DNA from: an uncultured Paraprevotella sp.
GTDB lineage: Bacteria > Bacteroidota > Bacteroidia > Bacteroidales > Bacteroidaceae
NCBI GenBank assembly: GCA_910586505.1
Contig: CAJUGV010000010.1
Coordinates: 15,587 to 79,586, forward strand
Direction of reading: 5' to 3'
Length of the DNA: 64,000 nucleotides
Shown here: in pieces, positions 25,334 through 34,010 of the stretch
How the letters are laid out: each line of letters begins with the position of its first letter
How positions within the stretch are numbered: the stretch's first letter is position 1
Notes under the pieces: generated by a model
The model's database searches: none
What the model saw: only the letters and a program-made list of their open reading frames with translations
Told to the model about the DNA's origin: nothing
Translations under genes and position numbers: made by a program

Positions 25334-27151
25334 ATGGGAGAATACATCGTATCGGCACGAAAATACCGGCCCTCGGCATTTGACGCCGTGGTGGGACAGG
25401 AAGCCCTTACCACAACTCTGAAAAATGCCATCGCAGCCGGCAAGCTGGCACATGCCTATCTGTTCTGCGGCCCGCGCGGAGTAGGAAAAACCACATGCGC
25501 CCGTATCTTTGCAAAAACGATCAACTGTCTGCATCCCGCAGCCAATGGAGAAGCATGTGACGAATGCGAATCGTGTAAGGCTTTCAACGAGCAACGTTCG
25601 CTGAATATCCATGAACTGGACGCCGCCTCCAACAACTCTGTAGAGGAGATTCGCGCCCTGATAGAGAAAGTACGCATTCCTCCTCAGATCGGACGATATA
25701 AGGTTTTCATCATAGACGAGGTGCATATGCTCTCCACCGCTGCGTTCAATGCTTTCCTGAAAACGCTTGAAGAACCGCCCTCGTATGTCATCTTCATTTT
25801 GGCCACTACGGAGAAACACAAGATACTGCCTACGATATTGAGCCGTTGTCAAGTGTACGACTTCAACCGGATGAACGTGCATACCATCGTAAACCATCTC
25901 AGATTTGTGGCCGAAAAGGAAGGATATACCTATGAACCTGAAGCACTGGACATCATAGCCCAAAAAGCAGACGGCGGCATGCGCGACGCATTATCCATCT
26001 TCGATCAGGCCGTAAGTTTTACGAATGGTAACCTGACATACAATAAAGTCATCGAGAACCTGAACGTGCTGGATTATGAGTATTATTTTAAGCTCGTAGA
26101 CCTCTTTTTGAAAAATGAAGTTCCGCAATGCATGCTTGTCTTCAACGAAATTCTGGAAAAAGGGTTTGAAGGCAGTCACTTCATTAGCGGACTTGCTTTA
26201 CATTTGCGCGACCTGCTGGTAAGCCGTGACGCTGTGACAATACCGTTATTGGAAGTAAGCAGCAACATCAAGGAACGTTACCTGGAACAGGCCCGGCGTT
26301 GTCCTCCCAAATTTCTGTATCGCGCCATCAAACTATGCAGTGACTGCGACCTGAACTACAGGTCCAGCAAGAACAAACGGTTATTGGTGGAAATATCTTT
26401 GATCCAATTGTCACAACTCACGCTGGAGGACGACAGCACCGGATCGGGGCGTGGCCCTGAGAAGATTTTAAAACCCCTGTTCACCCAGCCTGCCGAAACG
26501 GCGCAGCCCGCTGCCGCTCCGGTGAATTCCCGGAAGCCGGAGGCTTCTGCGGAAAAGACTGCCTCTACCGTTCAGGAAAGAACGGAACAATACGAAACAC
26601 GCAAGTCTCCCCTGCCGGAATCCGATACAAGGGAAAGAAAAGCGCCCAAGATAAAAATCAATTCTTTCGGCCCCTCCATCAGCCGGCTCAGACAAAACAT
26701 CACCGAACAGCCGGATGCCGCACAGACTCAGCCGGCAAGTTCCGACAGTACAGCGGTGACAACCTCTCAACAAACAGAAGAGGAAAACTACCCCGTTACG
26801 GAAGACAACATATCCTTTTGCTGGCATGAATTCGTCAACCTGCTGCCTCAGGAAGAGACAGCAATGGCCCAGCGCATGAAGATCATCCGGCCCAAACTGC
26901 TGGACGACGCTACGTTTGAAGTGCTGGTCGACAACGAACAAGTAAAAATATACATGGAGAACATCGCACGCCGTGTAGAAGTGTTTATGCGCAAGCAACT
27001 GCACAACAAAAATATCTCCATGAAAGTCCGGATCGCACAACCGGAAGAGGTGACTCATATTATCAGCAAGCCCCAGCAATACCAGGCCATGCTGAAACAG
27101 AATCCGGCTCTGAAAAAACTTACGGAAACCTTCGGACTGGAACTGTCATAA
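25334..27151 (+). CDS. dnaX: DNA polymerase III subunit gamma/tau
   Basis: This 605-residue clamp-loader ATPase has Walker A FCGPRGVGKTTCAR near residue 45, a zinc module formed by CLHPAANGEACDECESC, Walker B DEVHML, and the sensor region LATTEKHKILPTILSRCQ. These are followed by domain III to about residue 360. Residues 375-480 form a Pro/Ala/Thr/Glu-rich linker, then a C-terminal tau-like domain (FCWHEFVNLLPQEETAM...). It loads beta clamps and bridges polymerase and helicase. No ribosomal frameshift signal (A-rich slippery run with hairpin) stood out within the linker, but a short form cannot be excluded. Confidence 0.96.
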   Translation: MGEYIVSARKYRPSAFDAVVGQEALTTTLKNAIAAGKLAHAYLFCGPRGVGKTTCARIFAKTINCLHPAANGEACDECESCKAFNEQRSLNIHELDAASNNSVEEIRALIEKVRIPPQIGRYKVFIIDEVHMLSTAAFNAFLKTLEEPPSYVIFILATTEKHKILPTILSRCQVYDFNRMNVHTIVNHLRFVAEKEGYTYEPEALDIIAQKADGGMRDALSIFDQAVSFTNGNLTYNKVIENLNVLDYEYYFKLVDLFLKNEVPQCMLVFNEILEKGFEGSHFISGLALHLRDLLVSRDAVTIPLLEVSSNIKERYLEQARRCPPKFLYRAIKLCSDCDLNYRSSKNKRLLVEISLIQLSQLTLEDDSTGSGRGPEKILKPLFTQPAETAQPAAAPVNSRKPEASAEKTASTVQERTEQYETRKSPLPESDTRERKAPKIKINSFGPSISRLRQNITEQPDAAQTQPASSDSTAVTTSQQTEEENYPVTEDNISFCWHEFVNLLPQEETAMAQRMKIIRPKLLDDATFEVLVDNEQVKIYMENIARRVEVFMRKQLHNKNISMKVRIAQPEEVTHIISKPQQYQAMLKQNPALKKLTETFGLELS

Positions 27152-27182
27152 ACCGCAAAAAAGAAGATAGGGCCCGTAAGCC

Positions 27183-27650
27183 CTACTTCATATCATGATT
27201 CATCAGACGGAAGTCAGCCATTTGCTCATACTTCGTCCCCCTGCGTCCATAATTGGCATAGGGATAGATGGATATACCACCGCGCGGAGTAAAGATCCCG
27301 GTTACTTCAATATATTTAGGATCCATCAGACGGATGAGATCTTTCATGATCTTATTGACGCAGTCTTCATGGAAGTCGCCGTGATTGCGAAAACTGAACA
27401 AATATAATTTCAGGCTTTTGCTCTCCACCATTCGCCGGTCGGGGATGTAGCTGATACGTATCTCGGCAAAATCGGGCTGCCCGGTAATAGGACACAGACT
27501 GGTAAATTCCGGACAGTTGAAACGAACCCAATAATCGTTGTCGGGATGTTTATTCTCAAACGCCTCCAACACTTCGGGAGCATAATCGCTGCGATATTCC
27601 GTTTTCTTCCCCAGCAACTGCAATCCTTCTTTTTCTCTTTCGCTGCTCAT
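27183..27650 (-). CDS. queF: NADPH-dependent preQ0 reductase (preQ1 synthase)
   Basis: ATG at 27650 gives 155 residues; the open frame to 27767 runs back into queC and is ignored. FTSLCPITGQPDFA holds the catalytic Cys53 (thioimide with preQ0) and Asp60, and ESKSLK (76-81) is the NADPH/substrate motif of the tunnelling-fold enzyme. FRNHGDFHE carries the other conserved residues. The short single-domain form matches YkvM-type QueF. It is the last gene of the YhhQ-queC-queF block and starts 22 bases after queC, completing conversion of preQ0 to preQ1 for queuosine in tRNA. Confidence 0.93.
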   Translation of the reverse strand: MSSEREKEGLQLLGKKTEYRSDYAPEVLEAFENKHPDNDYWVRFNCPEFTSLCPITGQPDFAEIRISYIPDRRMVESKSLKLYLFSFRNHGDFHEDCVNKIMKDLIRLMDPKYIEVTGIFTPRGGISIYPYANYGRRGTKYEQMADFRLMNHDMK

Positions 27651-27672
27651 TCTTCTATCTCTTTTAATAAGT

Positions 27673-28344
27673 TTACGAGTTGTTCTTTTTACACGCCAGA
27701 TACTTGTGCAGACCGTCGTTCCGCAATTTGCAGGCCGGACAATGGCCGCATCCGTCACCCTGCACACCGTTATAGCAAGTCATCGTATCGTAGCGCACAA
27801 TATCAAGCACTCCCAGCTCATCGGCCATGGCCCATGTCCGGCACTTGTCTATCCACATCAGCGGAGTATGCAATACGAACTGCTCCTCCATCGCGAGGTT
27901 CAACGTTACATTGAGACTCTTGATAAAGGCATCGCGGCAATCGGGATAGCCGCTGAAATCGGTCTGTGATACACCGGTGACGATGTGATTGATGCCTCTC
28001 TCGCGTGCATATACCGCGGCAATGCTGAGAAAAAACAAATTACGTCCGGGCACGAAAGTATTAGGGCAGGTTCCCTCGGGCTTCTCCATATCCATCCGAA
28101 TGGAACTGTCTGTCAACGAGTTCTTACCCAAGTTGCCTACAAAAGACACATCCATACACTCCCATTCCACACCGGCTTTTAGGGCGATTGCTTCAGCCAG
28201 CGCCACTTCTTTCACATGCTTCTGTCCGTAAACAAAACTCAACGCCGTGACCTTCCCGAAATTTTTCTTTGCCCAGAACAGGCAGGTGGTGGAGTCCTGC
28301 CCGCCGCTGAACACCACCAATGCGGTTTCATCATTCCTCATCAT
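27673..28344 (-). CDS. queC: 7-cyano-7-deazaguanine (preQ0) synthase
   Basis: This 223-residue enzyme has the PP-loop SGGQDSTTCLFWA near residue 13 and a zinc site near the end: YNGVQGDGCGHCPACKLR, with three cysteines after an earlier Cys. It converts 7-carboxy-7-deazaguanine, ammonia and ATP to preQ0. Start is at Met1 or Met2 (28344/28341). It follows the transporter gene by 5 bases and is followed by queF; queD and queE are not in this window, so the cell might salvage or make the precursor elsewhere on the chromosome. Confidence 0.95.
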   Translation of the reverse strand: MMRNDETALVVFSGGQDSTTCLFWAKKNFGKVTALSFVYGQKHVKEVALAEAIALKAGVEWECMDVSFVGNLGKNSLTDSSIRMDMEKPEGTCPNTFVPGRNLFFLSIAAVYARERGINHIVTGVSQTDFSGYPDCRDAFIKSLNVTLNLAMEEQFVLHTPLMWIDKCRTWAMADELGVLDIVRYDTMTCYNGVQGDGCGHCPACKLRNDGLHKYLACKKNNS

Positions 28345-28349
28345 CTTTG

Positions 28350-29024
28350 CTATACCTTTAATATATTATAAGATATATTCTTGTCATACACGTCTACTCC
28401 TTCCGCACGCTTCATATAACGTACCACACGAATCGTAACGGGAAGTATCACTATCTCGTAAAGCGTCTTGAGCAACAGTTCCCAACACATCATAAGAAAC
28501 AGATTGTGCCAAGGCACCAGACCGCCCAAGGCTACGGGAAAGAATATCAGGGAATCGGCGGCCTCGCCCACGATTGTCGACACAATAGCACGTAAAGAAA
28601 AGCGCCGCCCGCCAGATGAGACTTTCATCACACTCATCACATAGGCATTTAGAAACGAACCGGAAAGGAAAGCCAGAAAGGAGGCCAACGTCACGCGGGG
28701 AGCCAGGCCGAACAAACGGTGGAACCCATCCTCATTGTCCCAATACGGCGCTCCGGGAATGATATCTGCCAAAAAGCCGAAGAAAACAAACAGGAAGTTC
28801 ATCAGGAAACATACCCATATAATAAGTTTGGCCTTATTAAACCCCCACACTTCGACGATGCAATCGTTCACAATATAAGACACAGGGAAGATCAGAAGAC
28901 CGGCCGTTATATTAAACGGACCGAACGCAATGGGTTTCGTAGCCAGCAGATTGGCTGAAATGAGACACATACAAAACAGTATCCCCATGATCATGAAGGA
29001 TACGCTTACAGTTTTTTCTTTCAT
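28350..29024 (-). CDS. Queuosine precursor transporter (YhhQ family)
   Basis: This 224-residue protein has about six membrane helices and the COG1738 pattern: LISANLLATKPIAFG at the first helix, ITAGLLIFPVSYIVNDCIVEVWGF, GFHRLFGLAPRVTLASFLAFLSGSFLNAYVM, and VGEAADSLIFFPVAL. It should import preQ0/preQ1 or queuine for tRNA modification. Position at the head of the queC-queF block supports this. An excellent promoter (TTTG-N19-TAACTTTG on the reverse strand) lies 64 bases upstream, with a short leader. Confidence 0.9.
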   Translation of the reverse strand: MKEKTVSVSFMIMGILFCMCLISANLLATKPIAFGPFNITAGLLIFPVSYIVNDCIVEVWGFNKAKLIIWVCFLMNFLFVFFGFLADIIPGAPYWDNEDGFHRLFGLAPRVTLASFLAFLSGSFLNAYVMSVMKVSSGGRRFSLRAIVSTIVGEAADSLIFFPVALGGLVPWHNLFLMMCWELLLKTLYEIVILPVTIRVVRYMKRAEGVDVYDKNISYNILKV

Positions 29025-29118
29025 ATTTTCTTGTTTTTAAAGAGGTTACCAAGCACTCATCATATATCCCCTCCGGGATTGCGAGGACAAAGTTACGATA
29101 AAGAGAAGAAACGGCAAA
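29025..29118 (-). promoter_or_regulatory. Promoter and short leader of the queuosine operon
   Basis: Reverse-strand TTTG (29115-29118), 19 bases and TAACTTTG (29088-29095) match the Bacteroides promoter consensus. The ~57-base leader contains ATCCC-GGAG-GGGAT as a small hairpin. The same GGAGG could instead pair with CCTCT near the gene start (29036-29047), with CTTG in the loop able to pair with a downstream CAAG. This could be alternative folding, but it does not fit the preQ1 class I layout. Confidence 0.65.
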
Positions 29119-29206
29119 AAGTTTGTTTAAAAAAAGTTTTTCAATACCCCGTAACCAAAAGAATTCGTACCTTTACCACCAGTTTTAAATTTCTAAACAT
29201 ACAAAA

Positions 29207-30301
29207 ATGAAAAAACTAATCATGAGTCTGCTCATGGCTGCAAGCTGTGGAGCGACATTCGCACAGTCGGACTACAAAGTGACGTTCACCACCGACCGCA
29301 ACGACATTTCCCAAATCTACCTTTGCTCGGAAGAAGACGGCTCCGTGCTGGACAGCATCGAATGCAAAAACGGCAAAGCCATCCTGACAGGCAAGCGAAA
29401 ACTGCCGCTTATCGCAGCGCTGACGCAAGACAAACAGTTCAGGAAGATCATCACTTCCTTCATTCTCGACGAAACACCCGTCACTATCAGCCGGACAGAG
29501 AACGGAACGGAAGTGGAAGGTTCTCCCCTTAACAGAAAATACGCAGACGTGAAGAAAAACATCAACGTCTTCAACGATAAAATGAGAGCATTGCAGGGCG
29601 AAGCGCGCGAAGCGGCACAGAAGAGCAACGGAAAGATTCCGGAAGAAGAAATGAAACGCCTGCAGGAAGAATTCTCAAAAGCTCAGAACGGACAGGCTGA
29701 AGTCATCCGGAAAGCTTTGGAGGAACACAAGGAAAACATGATTCCCGCTGCCCTGATAGCATACTATGCCGAAAATATAGGAATGGACAAGGTGGAAGAA
29801 TACCTGAAAGACTATGCTTTCAGCAGCAACGACATTCTGACAGATGTCATCCAACACATAGAGGCCTTGAAACGCAAGGCTGTGGGAGCGATGTTTACCG
29901 ATTTTACAATGAACGACATGGAAGGCACTCCGCGCAAGTTGTCAGACTACGTAGGCAAAGGAAACTACGTGCTTGTAGACTTCTGGGCCAGCTGGTGCGG
30001 ACCCTGCCGCGCCGAAATGCCGAATGTCAAGAAGGCATACGAGCAGTTCCATCCCAAAGGATTTGAAATCGTAGGCATCTCTTTCGACGCACAGAAAGAG
30101 GCTTGGAAAAAAGCAACCGAAGACATGGGTATCACCTGGCCGCAACTGTCCGACCTGAAAGCATGGCAATGTGAAGCCGGTGCCATCTACGCCATCCGCG
30201 GCATCCCCGCCACCATCCTGTTCGGGCCTGACGGCAAAATTGTAGCTACAGACCTGCGAGGCGAAGCGCTCAGCAAGAAACTGGCGGAAGTTTATCCGTA
30301 A
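29207..30301 (+). CDS. TlpA-like thioredoxin-fold protein with DUF4369 domain
   Basis: This 364-residue exported protein has a signal peptide (about 1-20, ATFAQ), a DUF4369 beta domain (22-110), a charged helical middle (112-225, likely coiled) and a C-terminal AhpC/TSA-thioredoxin domain. The last carries WASWCGPCRAE, with redox Cys264 and Cys267, and a cis-Pro region GIPATILFG. Such periplasmic proteins reduce disulfides or support cytochrome maturation; the partner is not known. A TACCTTTA box at 29168-29175 is a near match to the -7 element. Downstream are two tandem hairpins. Confidence 0.9.
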   Translation: MKKLIMSLLMAASCGATFAQSDYKVTFTTDRNDISQIYLCSEEDGSVLDSIECKNGKAILTGKRKLPLIAALTQDKQFRKIITSFILDETPVTISRTENGTEVEGSPLNRKYADVKKNINVFNDKMRALQGEAREAAQKSNGKIPEEEMKRLQEEFSKAQNGQAEVIRKALEEHKENMIPAALIAYYAENIGMDKVEEYLKDYAFSSNDILTDVIQHIEALKRKAVGAMFTDFTMNDMEGTPRKLSDYVGKGNYVLVDFWASWCGPCRAEMPNVKKAYEQFHPKGFEIVGISFDAQKEAWKKATEDMGITWPQLSDLKAWQCEAGAIYAIRGIPATILFGPDGKIVATDLRGEALSKKLAEVYP

Positions 30302-30305
30302 GCAA

Positions 30306-30375
30306 CAGGCAGAGCGCGTCTCTGCCTGTCTCAAAAAAGACGGCATTTCCGGATTCACCGGAAATGCCGTCTTTT
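30306..30375. terminator. Two tandem hairpins between convergent TlpA and OmpP1 genes
   Basis: First hairpin: CAGGCAGAG/CTCTGCCTG (30306-30314 with 30320-30328). Second: an 18-base perfect stem, AAAAGACGGCATTTCCGG (30335-30352) with its complement at 30358-30375, ending in TTTT on the plus strand and in TTTTTT on the minus strand. The second works in both directions. Confidence 0.85.
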
Positions 30376-30416
30376 GTCATCCCTAAAACCAAAAGGGAGG
30401 CGCGCAAAGCGCATGA

Positions 30417-31985
30417 TCAGAAGCTGAAGTCTATACCCAGTCCGAACACCTTATTGGTACGGGTGAACGTATCTCCGCCTTTCAATGCGCCATTGGCCAG
30501 CAAGCCGTCGGCCAAAGGCTGGCCCATCGCCGTGGCCACGGTACCGCTGATTCCGTTATAATCGTTCGTCACACGGTCATAATCCTTATAGAACGAATGG
30601 AAGTAAGCCACATTCACCTTGATGCGCTTCGTGGCCCGGATTCCCAGTCCCACTCCCAATGAATTGGAGCATACGTTGAAACTCATGTCTTTTATATATT
30701 CATCGGTCAGGCCGAAATAAGTGTTCTGCCATCCCGCACTCACCTGCACTCTCTCGGTAATGTCGTATTCCACTCCGGCCAGAAACTCTCTCGACCCACT
30801 CTTCAGCAACTCATTGGAGCCTCCTTCCTGCGAAGCCTGCTTGTCGAAATAGTGATGGTATCCGGCCATGACACGCAGCGAAGGCAGGATCTCATACTGC
30901 GCTCCGAGCGTAAGAAGAGCCGGTATGTCCTCTTTCACCGTATATCCGTCGCGATAACGGTCAAGCATTTCCAGCCGGGATGCCGACAAACTGTTGGCCG
31001 AACGGTTTTCCAGTCTGATTTTCGTCTTGAACTCATACTTCGCACCGAAATTGAACTTCCCTATCTTATAATCCAATCCTATGATGGGCGTGAATCCCCA
31101 ACCCGACTGGTCGCAGTTCAGCATCACGTCTTCCGTGGCCACAGCCAGCGTTCCCATCTGGCGGGCTGCCGTTTTGGCCTCACCCGCTTTGGCCAGCAAT
31201 TCCTGAGCCAACGCCGCATTCCCTGCAGCCGCAGCCTGCTCGGCAGCCACAGCCAACTGACCGGCCGCAGCCACATAATAGTCACGCTTTCCGGCAAACA
31301 GGTCCGACGCGCCCGTCATTCCCTCTCCGGCAGGATTGTTCACCGAGATGTTCCTCACATATCCGTAGTAGTTGCTGTTGGCATAGACCAGACGGCCACC
31401 TACAAAAGCCGACAGATTGTCTGTTATCTTGTAGGCCGCTCCCACCTGGAATCCATAATAATACTGACGCCCGCGCATATAACTGTCCAGCGAATAGCTA
31501 TTTATACCCATACCTGCACCCAACAAAGGCAAAAGCGCCGCCTGACTCTCGAACGAACCGAGACCGTTGCCGAACTCACACTTTCCGCCTCCGCCACCAA
31601 TGGCAAAATTGAAAGAATAAGACCAGCGACCACGATTATAGGCAGCCTGCAAGGACGGGATGACCGGAGCTTTGGCATCACCTTTGAACAGTTTGGAACC
31701 GCTATCCTGATTACCGACCCCATATTTAAATGGTGCAAAAGTAGACGTCACCTCGCGCGTCTGATAGGCACTCTGGAAGTTCAAGGACAAATGCAGTCCC
31801 TGTGGCAGGAAAGCCACACCGGCCGGATTGCTGTACACTCCGTCTATTCCGATGGCACCGTCACGGGCCGGGTTGCGCAAAAAAGCTACATTCTGATTGG
31901 TGTTGGTAAGAAAGCCGCCTGCAAACGTTACACTTGAAACCATCAAGCCAAAGGCAGCTACAAAACTTTTTTTCTTCATATTCAT
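30417..31985 (-). CDS. OmpP1/FadL family outer-membrane transporter
   Basis: This 522-residue protein has a signal peptide ending in TFAGG and the FadL-type N-terminal hatch region (NTNQNVAFLRNPARDGAIGIDGVYSNPAGVAFLP). A strand-rich barrel follows, ending in FGLGIDFSF with terminal Phe. FadL channels carry long-chain fatty acids and other hydrophobic molecules. One unusual stretch, about residues 240-285, is almost entirely Ala/Gln/Glu/Leu and probably a helical insert in an external loop. The promoter TTTG-N20-TAATTTTG lies at 32009-32040 on the reverse strand. Confidence 0.9.
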   Translation of the reverse strand: MNMKKKSFVAAFGLMVSSVTFAGGFLTNTNQNVAFLRNPARDGAIGIDGVYSNPAGVAFLPQGLHLSLNFQSAYQTREVTSTFAPFKYGVGNQDSGSKLFKGDAKAPVIPSLQAAYNRGRWSYSFNFAIGGGGGKCEFGNGLGSFESQAALLPLLGAGMGINSYSLDSYMRGRQYYYGFQVGAAYKITDNLSAFVGGRLVYANSNYYGYVRNISVNNPAGEGMTGASDLFAGKRDYYVAAAGQLAVAAEQAAAAGNAALAQELLAKAGEAKTAARQMGTLAVATEDVMLNCDQSGWGFTPIIGLDYKIGKFNFGAKYEFKTKIRLENRSANSLSASRLEMLDRYRDGYTVKEDIPALLTLGAQYEILPSLRVMAGYHHYFDKQASQEGGSNELLKSGSREFLAGVEYDITERVQVSAGWQNTYFGLTDEYIKDMSFNVCSNSLGVGLGIRATKRIKVNVAYFHSFYKDYDRVTNDYNGISGTVATAMGQPLADGLLANGALKGGDTFTRTNKVFGLGIDFSF

Positions 31986-32008
31986 GAAAATTTGCTAAAT
32001 ATCAGGCG

Positions 32009-32040
32009 CAAAATTAACGATTAAAACTTTAATTCACAAA
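32009..32040 (-). promoter_or_regulatory. Promoter of the OmpP1/FadL gene
   Basis: Reverse-strand TTTG (32037-32040), 20 bases, TAATTTTG (32009-32016); consensus in both boxes, 23 bases upstream of the ATG. Confidence 0.72.
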
Positions 32041-32580
32041 CATTCGAGGATTTTATTTCATTTCCAATCGTTACACTCACAACAACAATACGCCAAAATC
32101 CGTCCTCCATACCAGCTATCCGGAATGAGACAAGAGGCCTTCCATCCCCACCTGATACCCGGAAAATAAATTACATCATAATATGATAGAAAAACGGTCG
32201 GCGCACCACGCTAAAATCATGCGGACAACAAAAAAATTTCATGAGCACGAAAAATAAAATTCATGAGCACGGAATTTTTCCGTCGTGCGCAAAAGGATTC
32301 CGCTGCGGAAGCCTCACCTCACAACAGCCTACAAATCAAACCATTCCGCCTTGATACAATCAACACATACTCCCGTCCTTCGCCCTTCCGCAGACCTTAC
32401 ATTTATCCTGACACCGCGCCCGGCAATGAGAAACCGGACACCTGCACCGCCATTCATCGGATGAACCTGCGGAACAAGCCCCACGGGCCCCGGCATCCAT
32501 CCTTATCTCCGCACGCATGCGGACCAATTAAGACGGTTCACACACGGTTTTTATCACCGAATGCCCCTTCCTACAGAAGA
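32041..32580. other. Gene-free divergent interval between OmpP1 and ffh
   Basis: About 540 bases hold no convincing gene. A plus-strand frame starting at 32263 has low-complexity, Pro/Arg/His-rich content with no recognisable fold and begins inside a repeat. The visible contents are the OmpP1 promoter at the left edge, palindromic element copy B at 32236-32278 and the ffh -7 box to the right. The remainder has no notable structure. Confidence 0.6.
32236..32278. repeat. Dispersed element, copy B (tandem half-sites)
   Basis: Two same-orientation half-sites, ATTTCATGAGCACGAAAAAT (32236-32255) and ATTCATGAGCACGGAATTTT (32259-32278), repeat the ATGAGCACGAAAAT arm seen in copies A and C. Here they are direct rather than inverted. 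A short GCACGGAA/TTCCG..TGC fold follows. Confidence 0.7.
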
Positions 32581-32587
32581 TTTTTCG

Positions 32588-32595
32588 TATCTTTG
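32588..32595 (+). promoter_or_regulatory. Candidate -7 box for ffh
   Basis: TATCTTTG, 35 bases before the ffh ATG, matches TAnnTTTG. Confidence 0.6.
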
Positions 32596-32630
32596 CGGCT
32601 TTAAGAATCATCACAATAAACAAACTATAT

Positions 32631-33983
32631 ATGTTCGACAATCTGAGTGAAAGACTGGAACGGTCTTTCAAAATCCTGAAAGGTGAAGGCAAGATAACGG
32701 AAATCAACGTGGCTGAAACCCTGAAAGACGTACGCCGCGCGTTGCTTGATGCCGACGTAAACTATAAGGTGGCCAAATCTTTCACCGACACTGTAAAACA
32801 AAAGGCACTGGGACAAAACGTGCTGACAGCCGTGAAACCCAGTCAGTTGATGGTAAAGATCGTGCACGACGAACTGGCAGCGCTCATGGGTAGCGAAACG
32901 GTGGAGATAAACCTGCAGGGACATCCCTCCGTCATCCTTATGGCCGGCCTCAACGGTGCGGGAAAGACCACACTGTCCGGAAAACTCGCACTCATGCTGA
33001 AAAGCAAGAAACGCAAGAACCCGTTGTTGGCAGCCTGCGACATCTACCGTCCGGCGGCCATTGAACAGTTGAAGGTGCTGGGCGAACAGATCGGAATCCC
33101 CGTCTACAGCGAACCGGACAGCAAGGATGCCGTCGGAATCGCACAGAACGCCATCAAGGAAGCCAAAGCCAAAGGCTATGACGTGGTCATCGTCGACACT
33201 GCCGGCCGTCTGGCTGTGGACGAACAGATGATGCAGGAAATCGCCGCCATCAAGAATGCTATCACTCCGGACGAAACCCTCTTCGTAGTAGATGCCATGA
33301 CCGGACAGGATGCAGTGAATACGGCCAAGGAATTCAACGACAGGCTGGACTTCGACGGCGTGGTGCTCACCAAACTCGACGGCGACACGCGAGGCGGTGC
33401 CGCCCTGTCTATCCGCACGGTGGTGAACAAACCTATCAAATTCGTGGGTACGGGCGAGAAGATGGAAGCCATCGACCAGTTCCACCCCTCACGAATGGCA
33501 GACCGTATCCTCGGTATGGGAGACATCGTGTCGCTGGTAGAGAAAGCACAGGAACAGTATGACGAAGAAGAAGCACGACGCCTGCAGAAGAAAATCGCCA
33601 AGAACCAGTTCGACTTCAACGATTTCATGTCGCAGATACAGCAAATCAAGAAGATGGGTAACCTGAAAGACCTGGCCAGCATGATACCGGGTGTGGGTAA
33701 GGCCATCAAGGATGTGGATATCGACGACAATGCCTTCAAGAGCATCGAAGCCATCATTCAGAGCATGACGCCGCGCGAGCGTACTCATCCTGAAATATTG
33801 AACACCAGCCGACGCCAGCGCATTGCCAAAGGATCAGGCACCAACATACAGGAAGTGAACCGCCTCATCAAGCAATTCGACCAGACGCGCAAGATGATGC
33901 GCATGGTGACAGGCAGCAAAATGGGCAAGATGATGGCCAACATGCCGAAAATGCCGGGCATGCCGAAAATGCCTAAGTTCTAA
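32631..33983 (+). CDS. ffh: Signal recognition particle GTPase
   Basis: This 450-residue protein has an N-terminal helical N domain (FDNLSERLERSFKILKGEGKI). The G domain shows GLNGAGKTTLSGKLA as P-loop, DTAGRLAVDE, TKLDGDTRGGAAL and GTGEKMEAIDQFHPSRMADRILGMGD. The C-terminal M domain holds the SKMGKMMANMPKMPGMPKM methionine bristles. It binds 4.5S RNA and signal sequences at the ribosome exit. It has its own TATCTTTG box; folD follows by 27 bases. Confidence 0.97.
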   Translation: MFDNLSERLERSFKILKGEGKITEINVAETLKDVRRALLDADVNYKVAKSFTDTVKQKALGQNVLTAVKPSQLMVKIVHDELAALMGSETVEINLQGHPSVILMAGLNGAGKTTLSGKLALMLKSKKRKNPLLAACDIYRPAAIEQLKVLGEQIGIPVYSEPDSKDAVGIAQNAIKEAKAKGYDVVIVDTAGRLAVDEQMMQEIAAIKNAITPDETLFVVDAMTGQDAVNTAKEFNDRLDFDGVVLTKLDGDTRGGAALSIRTVVNKPIKFVGTGEKMEAIDQFHPSRMADRILGMGDIVSLVEKAQEQYDEEEARRLQKKIAKNQFDFNDFMSQIQQIKKMGNLKDLASMIPGVGKAIKDVDIDDNAFKSIEAIIQSMTPRERTHPEILNTSRRQRIAKGSGTNIQEVNRLIKQFDQTRKMMRMVTGSKMGKMMANMPKMPGMPKMPKF

Positions 33984-34010
33984 CCCGCAACCTGAAAAAG
34001 AAAGAACCAT

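Noticed and set aside
29025..29087. Canonical preQ1 class I riboswitch
   Set aside because: Order and spacing of the pairing segments do not match the class I layout; kept only as a tentative finding.
32263..32604. 113-codon frame upstream of ffh
   Set aside because: Starts within repeat copy B, low-complexity composition, runs through the ffh promoter box.
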